64,000 bases of DNA from Isoetes taiwanensis (taxonomy: Eukaryota > Streptophyta > Lycopodiopsida > Isoetales > Isoetaceae). Shown here one piece after another: positions 11,160 through 22,349 of this stretch (the stretch's first letter is position 1; every line of letters begins with the position of its first letter). Location: the NCBI GenBank assembly GCA_021234155.1, contig JAJEKV010000053.1, forward strand, positions 9,807,798-9,871,797, read 5' to 3'. The notes under the pieces were generated by a model. That model searched no databases and was not told where the DNA came from. It worked only from the letters and a program-made list of their open reading frames with translations. Both the position numbers and the translations under genes were made by a program.

Positions 11160-12290
11160 TAGCCTAAACCCACAGCATCAAACTTCATGCCGGTTAGGCG
11201 GTTCGAACGGCACCGACCGGCAACAGGGCTGACCGCCAGTTTACTGGCAAGATCCAGTTTGGAGCAATCACCAGCATATCTTAGGCATATGCCGGCATAT
11301 ACCTGGATATGCCACAAACCCACCTAAGCGAGGGTTTGCCCCCCTAGGGGCAACCTAAAAAAAGGGGTTGATATAACGTATGGTTTTAGGGGAGTATTGG
11401 TATGTCAAAAAAGCGTAAAATAATGAAGTAGCATAGTGGGTTAGGTTGCTTAATGGTATGTCAAATATTAAGAATTGTTTAACTAACTAATTAGCTAGAA
11501 TATTCATAGTAGGCAGAAAGACTGCTTACCTGCCGTTCTGGCCTTTTGTCCATTAACATCGTGACACATGTCACTGTTTCTAAAGCTGAAAGTTGAATGG
11601 GAGAACAGCGGCAGTTTTGTTTCAATCGCATCATTTTTACCCTCAATTCTGATGGTTTTACGCTCGATTCTGATGGTTTTACTCTTCATTCTGCTAATTT
11701 TACCTTCGATATCCCAGAATAGCAGATAAGCAATCTTTTCGTTATGCCAAAGACCTTCAGCTTGCAATTCTGGGCTGTCAAGCATGCCTCCGTGCTTCCC
11801 GCGTCGGTAGCCTAGAATTGCAAGCAGAAGAAGGTCTTTCCCTTATACGTAATCTTTTATTGAAAGGGAAATTAATTTTGCATTTGCATGCATGCACGCT
11901 TAGGGGAGGGTGGCCACGTAAGGTGTCGTGCCCAATTAGGGCTCCATGGAAAGCCTAATCAGGGCTGCGTGGAGCTTTTAGGGCTGCGTGGACAGCCTAA
12001 TTAGGGCTGCGGAGCTTCTACGCAGAGCTCAGACAATCTCTGTTCCCAGGCTCATTTTGGAGGTAAAGATATAGATAGTTGATTTTGATTCAACCCATCT
12101 CGGATTTTAACCCTTCTGGCATATCCTGGCCCCTTTTGGCCCCATGGATGGAATGCGACAGAGAGTTGTGGATGATGCTTCTACAGATATGGCAAATGCT
12201 TCTACAGATATGGCTTCTGCATAGATGCTTCCACCAGACTAGCTTCTTACTTTATACATGAAAATTATTCTGAATTTGTCTCAGGTCTGT
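11160..12290. other. Intergenic, no gene recognised
   Basis: I see no supported gene. The segment 11484-11905 shares its two ends with 13911-14003 (see findings). Near 11640-11700 the phrase 'tctgatggttttac' repeats. At 11945-12010 a short phrase containing 'agggctgcg' and 'cctaatcagggc' repeats three times. Confidence 0.5.
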
Positions 12291-12529
12291 TGAAGTCTCT
12301 GCTTCACTACAGTTTGCTTACAATAGTTTTGTATTATAATCTGACTAAGCTTGGAGGACTACAAAATGACTCTTATATGGTCTTCGTTTTGTTGTATCTT
12401 AAGAAGCCAGAGAATAAGCTTTCTGAAATTCTGATTGACTTTTGTAGAAGATGCCGAGAAGACAACACAATCGCATGGATTGCACATAGAGACATCCAGG
12501 TTCATCCAGGTTTTTTTCATTTTGTGAAG

Positions 12530-13020
12530 GATTTAAGGAAACAAAAACATAGAGATATTTATTTGCCTTCCCTAATCCTTTATGCTGGTTTTTGTAACGG
12601 ATTGAAGAGATGACAGATAACCTTTGTGAAGAGCTTGGCACAAATAATATTTGGCATTACAGAAGCACGATGTAGTGTCATGGTCTGCAATGATTGCAGG
12701 TTATGTGCAACATGGGCATTGCCAAATTGCTTTGATTCTCTATGAAAATAAGCAGCTTGAAGGTTTAAAGCCAGACAACAATATGTTTTTAAGCATCCTC
12801 AAAGCATGTGCCATCATGGGAGCAATTGAATATGGAATTTTAGTTCCCAGCCAGATCACTAATAGCGGTCTTATATTAGATCCCCTTGTTGGTAGCTTCC
12901 TTGTTGATAGATACTCTAAATGTGGTACCTTGAGGAGGCACAAAATATATTTAATAGACTGCAAAATTAAGATATCTATGTTGGAGTGATTGTAGGTTAT
13001 ACTCGACACTTAAGCTATTC
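12530..13020 (+). pseudogene. PPR protein fragment
   Basis: Pentatricopeptide-repeat proteins bind organellar RNA. The plus-strand frame at 12651-12970 reads HDVVSWSAMIAGYVQHGHCQ, then GLKPDNNMFLSILKACA and a segment ending VDRYSKCGT. These are typical 35-residue repeats of the plant PLS class. There is no ATG at the start. After CGT the frame shifts, although the repeat can be followed in another frame to about 13010 (YVGVIVGYTRH). No start, targeting peptide or C-terminal E/DYW domain was found. It is best read as a truncated, frameshifted PPR remnant. Confidence 0.8.
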
Positions 13021-13379
13021 CTGAACTCGAATAACTAAGAAAATCTTATGTACTGTAATTTCACAATCCATAGGCCAAAAAAGAAGTAGATCTTGCTACT
13101 GTTTGTTATTATGGAGATGTTCGATTTGATGGAACCAAATAGAATTTGCGCTGTGCTTTTCGTTTTTTAACATTGTTGCATGTGTTTGAAAGATTGGCGC
13201 ATTGTATGATGATTCGGGACAATTTTGTGGTCTATTTTATTGCATAGATTATATTGCTTTTGCAAAGAAGGACTTCAAAAATGGTTTTGCATCATTTGGT
13301 ACTCTATTGTGTATTTGGATGAAGTTGAGGCAACAAACTTCTGTCCCAAATATTGTTGATCACAAATCTCAAATAAATT

Positions 13380-13590
13380 GTGGTTATAATTCCTCTAGAA
13401 CTTCAAATAGACAATGACGATGCTGAATAACATGTTATGTGTTGTATTATTTCGACGCCGGACAAGATTCATTCATTCACATGGCACCAAATTCCAAATA
13501 TTATTTATCACAACTTTCAAAATAGATTGTGGTTATAATTCCTCTAGAACTTCAAACAATGTCGAATAACATGTTATGTGTTGCAATAAC
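13380..13590. repeat. Tandem duplication, about 140 bp
   Basis: The phrase 'tgtggttataattcctctag' followed by 'aacttcaa' and 'ataacatgttatgtgttg' occurs at about 13379-13444 and again at 13530-13584, with similar intervening text ('caaatattgttgatcacaaa' against 'caaatattatttatcacaa'). It is a local duplication with no coding content. Confidence 0.7.
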
Positions 13591-13599
13591 TTGAATTCA

Positions 13600-14195
13600 T
13601 TTTACTCGAACCTCACCTAAAATAAATTTCTACTGGGAAACCTCTGATAATAATGATTCATCACATTATTTGCAACGACATTCACAAAGCACCGTACCAA
13701 GCAGAAAAGGGGAGGGGGGTAAATAACAATTATCCAACAAGCACCCAAAAACCTAACAACCAAAAATAATAATAGCCTATAGTGCCACACTTTACATACA
13801 CACAATATTTACAAAGATAAAAATTTGAGAGTGATCGTAATTTGGACATTCTTTGTGGCCCAAAACATTTATATGCTCTAAACTTACAACGCTGGGCACC
13901 ATTACTAGTATGTTACTAATTAGCTAGAATATTCGTAGTAGGCATAATCTTGTATTGAAAAGGAAAATAATTTTGCATTTGCATGCATGCACGCTTACGT
14001 GTCACTCCATCACAACATATTCAAACGCTTGCACACATTTCCCCCGGGCTACATTTCTGTCTTCCACTGCAAAACGCTACAATTAACGATTTTCATCTGG
14101 TGAGTTATTGACTCTTCTTTTCCACTGAAATATCCTTCTCTATACGCGACCCTTGTTTGTCATTCGAGCGTGATGTTTTTGTAGGCCTCAAAAAT
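13600..14195 (+). promoter_or_regulatory. Upstream region of the FAD/Rieske gene
   Basis: This non-coding stretch lies directly before the oxidoreductase start at 14196. The segment 13911-14003 is a second copy of sequence at 11484-11520 joined to 11850-11905. A possible 3' splice site (tttttgtag) at 14175-14183 suggests an intron in the 5' leader. No clear TATA box was assigned. Confidence 0.3.
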
Positions 14196-16749
14196 ATGGC
14201 GTCAGTATCTGACGAGACTATTCCTGGACTGCGCAACACTGTGTGGGATCAGCAAGATGTGCATCCAGAATATCCAAAGCTGGACAAAGATATTAGTGCA
14301 GATGTGGTGATTGTGGGGGCTGGTATTGCAGGTGTAAGTGTAGCTTATAATCTCATCAGAGAAGGAAAATCTGTAGTGCTTCTAGAGGCAAAAGCTAGAG
14401 GTTAGTATTTACTATATGACGCATGTAAGGGCTCTTTTCTGAAAAGTTTTACTGAACAAAGCAAAAAAAACAATGCAGGTTGTGGTCAGACAGGTAGAAC
14501 AACTGCTCACATTATGCCGTGGAATGATGATTTCTATTATAAACTAGAGAAAATGCATGGCCATGAGAAAGCAAAGCTTGTGGCAGATGGTCACAGAACT
14601 GCCATCGAATGGGTTGATAATGTTGTTAGAGAAGAACATATAGATTGCCATTTTACACGTCTTGACGGCTATCTATTCCCACATGAAGATTCCCCTTCAG
14701 CAGATGCTACTCTTGAAAAGGTATGTTTTTATTGCTGTTTTGTTGTGTTCTTATGCTTGTCAAGTTTGAGGGATAGTTCTATTATGCCTGAAAATAATGT
14801 TCTCATTTTGAACTCCGTGATTTCAACTTTAAGTCTTTGCACTGACGTCCTTTGGACTTCTTGATTTCAGATAGAGCTGCTTCTATATCATGTTTTATTT
14901 ATCTTCTACTAACAATACACCTTGGTCTTGGTTGGTTATCTCAGGAGTTTGAAGCATGCTTAAGAGTTGGGTTTAATGTGAAAATGGCCGACCTTGGCCA
15001 TGAAGCATCTTGTGGAAGTATTGGAAAAGCTATTGTATTTCCTGGCTCAGCTGAGTTTCATCCACTTATGTACGTGGTATTTTTTAGTTGTGACTTGTAT
15101 GATGAGATTGAAGTCCCTGTGTGGGGAGGTAAATAATTAGGTCTAAGATAACTTTCTTACTTATTTTACTTGGTTTTCTGTAGGTATTTGAATGGATTAG
15201 TGAAAGCATTTGTTCAAAGAGGAGGAAAAATATACGAGCAGACACATGCTTTTAAGATTGAAGGGAATAAAGTTGAAACTAAGGATGGTGTTTCTGTAAC
15301 AGCTAGTTCCATTGTCCTTGCAACCAACTCTCCGCTTAATCACGACTTGACAATACATGCTCGTCAGATAGCAAATCGCACATATGTGGTCGGGTTGCGA
15401 GTTCCAAAAGGTTCTGTAAGGTATGTCGCACACTATTACAGCATATAAAGAAAGATATAACCAAGGGCAATCGAGGATAAGAGCCAGGTTTAAACGTGGT
15501 CAGACAGTTAAATCAAATATAGAGTGCATGCTGTTCGATCTAGATCTGTATATATGTGTATACGTATATTGTCGTTTGTTTCCATGACATCAAAACCTTG
15601 TATTAATGAAGTACCAAACTTTTTTTTATACTATGAGGATTGCACCAGGAGGGCACAATGGTGGGATACACAGGAGCCATACCATTATGTTAGGCTAGAA
15701 CCAAAAGATGGCTATGATGTGCTGATAGTTGGAGGAGAGGACACCAGCTCAGGAATGAAGGCATCTGATTTTAAGAAAATTGATCCATATGCTGCATTGA
15801 CAAACTGGGCAAGAGCAAGATGGACAATGGCAGGCGAGGTCTTATACACTTGGACAGGACAAGTGCGCATCTCAGTCTTGCCATTACCATTGTAAAATCT
15901 TTTGGATTTTGAAACTTTTCATTGTGGTGTAGGTTTATGAACCTGCAGATGATGTGCACTTCATTGGACATGAACCTGTAGCTGGCAAAAACCAATACAT
16001 TGTGACTGGTATTGATATAGTGATATGCAAATTTGTACATGCCTTGGTGGTTCTGAACATTTGGCATCAACTTTACAGGGGATAGTGGACAGGGCATGAC
16101 TATGGGTACAATTGCAGGAATTTTAATAAAGGATATGATGATGGGACAGAAAAACCCTTGGGAAGATGTGTATACGCCTTGTAGAGGGTTGCCTGTATCC
16201 AAATCAGCCCTAGAATCCGTTGTGGAGGAGTCCAAGCACACATTCGAGGTCCATTTTACATGTGTTTATATGGGTCGGAAGAGATCAATATTTGGCTGTC
16301 TAGTTAGAACTTATGTCACCTGACTATCAAAATTGATTCTCGATGCAGGGATACAAAGATGCCATACCATTTGTGGGAGCCGAGTCTATAGATATTGAAG
16401 ACCTGCTTCCAGGCAGTGGATCTGTCATCCAAAAGGGCCTGCACAAGCTTGCTGTCTACAAGGATCTTGATGGAAAAGCATACCGTCATTCTGGTAATTT
16501 CATGCTTTTTTGCTATAATACCGTTTATAGTTTAAGGTTAAGATCCGTTTTACAACTCTGCATCCTGGTTTTGCTGCAACCTGACCAGATCCCTTCTGTT
16601 CTGCAGCTGTGTGTCCTCATATGAAATGCATCATCAAGTGGAACCCAATTGATTCTACCTTTGATTGTCCATGCCATGGTTCTATATTTGATCCATTTGG
16701 ACGAGTCATAAACGGGCCCGCTAAAGCAAACCTCTTTCCACCGCCATAG
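14196..16749 (+). CDS. FAD-dependent oxidoreductase with C-terminal Rieske domain
   Basis: Nine exons join in frame: 14196-14400, 14479-14720, 14945-15069, 15184-15420, 15649-15862, 15933-16008, 16079-16248, 16349-16493, 16607-16749. They give 1557 nt, 518 residues, with GT-AG borders throughout. Near the N-terminus ADVVIVGAGIAGVSVAYNLI is the dinucleotide-binding loop of the DAO/GlyOx-type FAD fold, and GCGQTGRTTAHIM follows. The late motif TGDSGQGMTMGTIAG is the second FAD-contact region. The last about 60 residues are a Rieske [2Fe-2S] domain with both ligand pairs: CPH and CPCH. The layout matches bacterial-type FAD/Rieske fusions (YhfW-like), probably a soluble oxidoreductase. The substrate cannot be predicted. 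The ATG at 14196 (aaaatATGGCG) is preferred over an upstream in-frame start. No targeting peptide is obvious. The gene appears intact. Confidence 0.9.
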
Positions 16750-17780
16750 TCAGAATCCAAGCAATATCTATCCATCTATCTAACTAATCTAACTAAATAT
16801 AAGATTACTAGGAAAAAAAAAAATTTGGAATTATCTACGTATATTGGAATGCTTTTTCCGGGTCTTTTTGTTTTCCGGGAATACGCGTATTTCCCCTTCG
16901 CTTCGAGTGCCCACAAATCTGAACCCGCCTCTGTAAAGTGGCAGGTACGATGGGTGTTTGAACCGACTTTTGTTATGATTAATAGAAAACCTATGAAGAA
17001 TCTGTTGTTTGAGAGCATCGTATTAATTTCGGAGGTTTAGGTTTTTCCATTTGAGCCTTTGGATGTCTCGATTTAGCTTAGTGTGTGCAGAGGCATTCTG
17101 TATGTTTTTGAAAGCAGCCCAAAGGGATTTTTACAATAAAAACCGCCTTCGGTTTGGGCTCGTTTGCTCTCCTTTGGACCAGGTTACAGCCGTGAGGTGG
17201 AATTTGTTGGAAATTTCTATGGTCTTTAAACTTCAGGCTTGCCCTTTCTCTTCTATGTCCCTCCTTTCTCCGCCAAGCAAAGTAGCTTCAAGGCTCGACC
17301 CCCTGCCGTTTAGCAATTCTATTAAAATGACTGATTCTCGAGCAATTGTCCTCTTTTGAGGCCCAATGAAACTAGCCCGAAACTAGAATTTTGTGAGCGT
17401 TCTAAGATTTTGCAGCAAAAAAAATGTGTCGAGTTTGATTCTAACAATCAAGCTCTTGGGTCCTTTATGTGAAGAAATAAGCAAAGCGGCAGCCTTTGCT
17501 TCTTCGCTCAGCCAGTTAGGAGGCTAAAGGAGCTTCATATTGGAATACAAAGGGCTATTATGCAACAACTTTGATGATTGTAGGGAAAGAAGTGTCCTTT
17601 TGTGCTTGGTGCTAAAACAAAGTAGTATCTTCTCAACGATGCTACAACGTAAGACATGAAATTGCCCCTCCACTTCGTAGTATTGACATGGAATTACTAG
17701 ATACTCCTTTAAAAATGAAGCACTATGCGACTTCATTGTTTTTATTATGCAAAGCATTTAGAAAACGAACTTAGCAATGA
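16750..17780. other. Non-coding, no gene recognised
   Basis: After the oxidoreductase stop I see no conserved coding segment. The stretch 16860-17520 is less AT-rich than its surroundings and reads like old coding or organelle-derived DNA, but I could not assign it. Confidence 0.4.
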
Positions 17781-17819
17781 AGTTGAGGATACCTAATAAG
17801 CGTTGTAAATTATCAGAAA

Positions 17820-18060
17820 TTTGTTTTTATGGAGTTCTAGATGCCAAAAGTGAAGATATATTGAGCTTGAATGTGCGAGAAGATTATAAGTGCCCAATAT
17901 CCTTGGAGCTTATGCAAGATCCAAGAATTGTTTCTACCAAGGCAAACATATGATAGAACTTCGATTCAAAATGGATAGATTCAGGTCATTCTACATAATT
18001 ATGCCATGAGAAGTCTAATCTGGCCGATGGTGCAAGGAACACAAGGTCCGGCCACGCCGC
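17820..18060 (+). pseudogene. U-box domain fragment of a plant U-box E3 ligase
   Basis: U-box proteins transfer ubiquitin from E2 enzymes. The plus strand reads LDAKSEDILSLNV, then REDYKCPISLELMQDPRIVS (about 17840-17935), the start of a U-box. After a frameshift it continues as TYDRTSIQ with a region matching the second half (17945-17985), and MRSLIW near 18006 matches the end of the domain. The family normally continues into ARM repeats, and such a segment lies at 24120-24540 on the same strand. The frame break and missing surroundings make this a pseudogene piece. Confidence 0.75.
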
Positions 18061-19150
18061 GTTCTGAGAAATATAGTGTGACAGAGGTTAGAAGTTTTCC
18101 TTTATTGGTAACTCGCTTGCATCTTAATATCGGGAAAAAAGACAATTATGTGGATCGCTCGATAAACCCGTCAATTCTTTTTATTTGCATGATGGGAAAG
18201 TGTTGTTCTTCCATGGATTTCTCATCGTGGGCTCAAAAGCGAATTAGCAAAGGGCAAAGAAACCCAGCTCCTTGATTTTATCTTGCGCCCGGCTGTTATT
18301 TTCAAAGTGCATATTACAGACTTGAAATCAAACTACCCATATTATCTGCCGACTACCGAAGTTCTCCATTCGCCTTTAGATTTTGCAAGGAGCTCGCGGC
18401 AATTCGATAGAGCCTTGGTCAGTTGTCTCTCGGACTCGTTGTGGAATTCACGGATAATTGTCCCCAAAATCAAGGTCGTCATGATGAGCTAAAGATTTTG
18501 CGACCTTGGAATGGATATACATCGCTCATGCTACATGCCAGAAGAATTACCTGCACTTGCTCCCATCCCATATGCCTATTCCCTTCTCTGCTTCGTTTTC
18601 TCTGTTTGGATGGGAGATTCCACATTTTAGCTGGGAAACTTTTTAGTCGTCTAAGATTGACGACGTACCCTGCAGTGATGTGGGCATTATGAGCAGCCTA
18701 GCTATGGTGGGATTGATAGAATCATCATTCCGATTAAGCTAGATCACGAGAATTAAGGCAAAGTCACTGCCGCCTATTCATATTTTGACTTCATGTTCAG
18801 TAAAATGGTGCAAATGTTATTGGCGCCTTTGTTTTGAATTTTCGCAGAGTCACTAGACGAACAATTATTGGAACTGAGGCCAAGCATTTGCAAATTTTTC
18901 AGCTTGCAATTAAACGGTGAAGATTTGGCTGCTTCATTCAACTATGAAGAAGTTTGGCGAGATGGACTTCAATCGGCCAAGCCCATTTAGAGCGTATAAC
19001 TAAGGAAATTAGTAGGTAGAGATAACCTTGAAATCAGGAGAGCATTAAGCTCTGAAAGCTGATGCAATAACTTCTGGCCATCCTAGCCTTGAAACAAACA
19101 TATGTCCCAGGAGTGAAAGTTTAAATTGAAGCCAAATAGAAAAAAAATAA
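18060..19150. other. Non-coding, no gene recognised
   Basis: Short open frames here (18180-18690) match nothing I recognise and have no splice context. It may be decayed intron or flank of the U-box gene. Confidence 0.4.
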
Positions 19151-19199
19151 CTAGGTGCATTTCTTGAGGGTCTGCTTGCAATCAAGTCTGAGCAAAGGC

Positions 19200-19355
19200 C
19201 TCCCTTCCTTTGTTTCTATGAATTTAAAAAAACGCGTGAATAGTTTCAACCATGACTTATGCCATCGATGCTCCTCCTACACCATCGGCAACACAACAAT
19301 GGTCACATCCAGGTTCAATTCCCAGAGTTGCAATAAACACTTAACCCCACAACAA

Positions 19356-19390
<35 letters not shown>

Positions 19391-19425
19391 ACTACAACCA
19401 ACTCAAAAAAAAAAAAAAAATACTA
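19200..19425 (+). mobile_element. SINE-like tRNA-derived piece with A-tail
   Basis: At about 19311-19323 there is a good pol III B-box (GGTTCAATTCC), followed after about 35 bp by a long A-run (19359-19388) and a second A-run at 19407-19421. B-box plus A-tail is the pattern of a retroposed tRNA-derived SINE. An A-box is not clear, so the 5' end is uncertain. Confidence 0.4.
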
Positions 19426-19429
19426 CAAC

Positions 19430-20040
19430 CAACCAACTCAATGGGCGCTGGCTTCGCCAGCGCGCTAAATTCTTGTATGTAAATAACTGTTTTCATATGC
19501 CAATAATAGAAAGTTCAAATGGTACAAAATGAGGCGTTTCTAAATTCTTAGTACTGGTTTTTTCATCTGCCATATAGAAAGTGTTGGTGAGATTTCTTTT
19601 AGGGGAAATTATCAAAATGCCCTTATATTTTGCAAAAATGATCAAAATGCCCTTAAAAATTGGGTGTTTGGCTAAAATGGTAATAACTTCTTTGTGACTG
19701 ATCAAACATGAAAGTGGCCTTCACAAAACTTTTAAATGATAAGATCTGTCCAAACGGTAGTAGAATCATTTAAAATGGAGTTAGAATCAAGTTATGGTGT
19801 TTTAAATATGGGCTTTAAAAAACAACTTGAGAGAGCATAACTTGTGAATTTCAATTTGCCTTTTTGTTCATTTATTATTGTTGTTCATTTCTGACCATCG
19901 ATGATTGTAATATTCCCTCTATTATTCCTCACAGAGCATTGTGGATCGTTCGTTGACTCCATGATGGGGTCAAACTGCCATTTCCACACCAGCATAAGAT
20001 TTATAACCCATTGTCCAGACTCAACATACAGCTGTGTCAC
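19430..20040. other. AT-rich intergenic
   Basis: No gene was seen. A short direct repeat ('atcaaaatgccctta') occurs twice at 19610-19655. Confidence 0.4.
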
Positions 20041-20044
20041 AAAT

Positions 20045-20125
20045 ACTCATGCAAAAGAGGGGAATTGAACCCCCCTATATGGACAAAAATTTGTGTCGTC
20101 CTTTACCACTATGTCCATCCATTTG
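20045..20125 (-). mobile_element. tRNA-like/SINE head
   Basis: On the minus strand GGACATAGTGGTAAAGGACG (A-box-like) is followed about 30 bp later by GGGGGGTTCAATTCCCC, a B-box with a convincing T-arm. The expected acceptor stem does not pair, so an intact tRNA gene is unlikely. A tRNA-derived SINE head is the better reading. Confidence 0.5.
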
Positions 20126-20129
20126 AACG

Positions 20130-21860
20130 AAGGCACTCCTCGTGCCTGTAAACCTTCTCAAAGCAGCAATGCACAGACAAAATCAAACAGATTCAAGGCG
20201 ATCAGACAATGGGTTGCTCCATCTTTCAATAACCTACATGCTTGGAACTGTCAGATATAAACAGATGTTCAATGATTCTTATCCGGAGTGCTGCATAGGT
20301 GGTTGAAAGCTTTGTCTGCAACCCCTACAACTATTGGAAACAAACTATAGAACAACATCTGTCTAATTCCACAGAAGCTGAGTTAAAAATATTCTGGACC
20401 CGATATGCAAAGTTTCCCAATGATTTGTTAATGTGGATTGGTGCCCTTAGGCATATCTAATATATCTTATTATGGCTTTAAACCTTCTCACCAGCAGCAT
20501 GTCACAGGAAAACATTATGTCCAGCCATGTGTATCCTTTAACACTTATATACATCTTAAGCCAACATATTAGTACAACTATGTTTATTTTCATACACTTG
20601 TATATATCTATATCTTGATAAACCAATTTTGTGATACACATATTTATAAACAAGTCCCTTATTATTTAGGGACTGTATGAGACCGATTGTGTATTGCATC
20701 ACCAAACCTCCGTTAACTTTATATTTATTGAGATTGTGATAAAGAGTATGATGATAAAAAAACAACAATCAAGAAGTAATAATATAGTGGCAAGCAATCA
20801 TATTATAGTTCAACCAAATTGCGTACATGAAATGAAATTGCATTGCTGGAACTTTACTAAACTTTGATAGGTGTTACCTAAGTCAGACTCAATTACTGAA
20901 TCCAATGAAGATTTGTAAATTCTCTTAAACTCTAAGAGATGCCATGTTGAAAGCTTCTTGGAAAGCTTCACATCAACGGCGTCTTTAGGACGAGCCACTA
21001 TTCATAGGGATTAGATCTACGACTTCGTGAAACTTTATTAGGATTTCCTATTCCTAGACTCCTATAGGGATTTCGCAGGATTATGCAACATTCCTTTGAC
21101 ATTGTCGTAGATTACCTACACCCTAATTCCTACAAAGTTTAGAGGTACATATAAAGGAGAAAAATGAAATATATACATTTCATGTTTGATAATAATTGAA
21201 ATTGTTCATGATGATAATTGGTAATTTGATTGGGATTTATTGTTCAGATGCTCGTCATGAGTGTGAGGGTTAGAAATATACGATATAAATTGCATGACAA
21301 TGCCAATTCTACAACATGGATAATAGCAGTTAAATAAAAATAAATAAAAAACTTAAGGCCTAATTATAAGTAATCTCTAGCTACATTGAGTTGTCCCTCT
21401 TCTTCAATAACATTATAATAACTGCATTCCAATCACATCTACTTAACACATGCAGAGCTACACAACGGTACCCAATACCTACATACACCTCCTGCATCTT
21501 GGCATATTCCATTAACATGGCAATATTTCGTTGTGTTTTTATACGACAATAAAATAGTGAAGCCCAACGTTGTATCTGCAGAGAACTAAAACCAACAAAC
21601 ACAAACAATCTTGACCATAAGAGAAACCTAGAACCTAAAACAAAGCACCTTCTAACGCCTATCCCTCCATATGTATTGGCTCTCCAGAAGCGCCTAACAG
21701 GGAAACACCCTAAGCAACGAAAGCATTGGCAATCCTGGCATTGACATTGCTGGCAACGAAAGCATGTTATAGCTCAACATTGGTACAGCTAATATGGAAG
21801 AGAAATGATTGGATGCGAAAGAGGATTTTGAATTTATATGTAGAGATAGGTTCTCCAAGT
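20130..21860. other. AT-rich intergenic, no gene recognised
   Basis: Only short random open frames are present, without splice context or recognisable motifs. Confidence 0.4.
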
Positions 21861-21867
21861 CTGAACA

Positions 21868-22345
21868 TTGAACTATGCATTTCCCTTGGGCAATCTAATT
21901 TAATCGTATGTCTACTGTGATATCTTTGATAGAATCAAATAACAATAATTCTAATTATGGGAAAGGACTATGCAAAAAGGACTCAAGGCTGATTCCATTT
22001 AGTCTCTTATTATGAAATGCTAAAAGCATTTTTAGATGGTAATCATGAACCCAAACAAAATTAACCTCAGCACTAATTACCTCCATAACCATACTACGGA
22101 AGAGAGGTGATTACTGAACTATGCATTTCCCGTGGGCATTCTAAATTAGTCGTATGTCCACTGTGATGTCTTTGATAGAATCAAATAAGAATACTTGTAA
22201 ATTAGGGGAAATGACTATGCAAAAAGGACTCAAGCCGAATTCTATTTGGTCTCTTCCTATGAAATGTTAAAAGAATTTAGAGATGGCAATCATGAACCCA
22301 AACAAAATTAACCTTAGGGCTCATTACCTCCACAACCTTATCCAA
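21868..22345. repeat. Tandem duplication, period about 248 bp
   Basis: Two diverged copies, 21868-22100 and 22116-22345, share blocks such as 'gaactatgcatttccc', 'tctttgatagaatcaaata', 'actatgcaaaaaggactcaa' and 'aatcatgaacccaaacaaaa'. The copies are non-coding and differ by scattered substitutions, so the duplication is old. Confidence 0.8.
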
Positions 22346-22349
22346 AGAT

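Noticed and set aside
20045-20125. Intact tRNA gene
   Set aside because: A- and B-boxes and a T-arm are present, but the acceptor ends do not pair.
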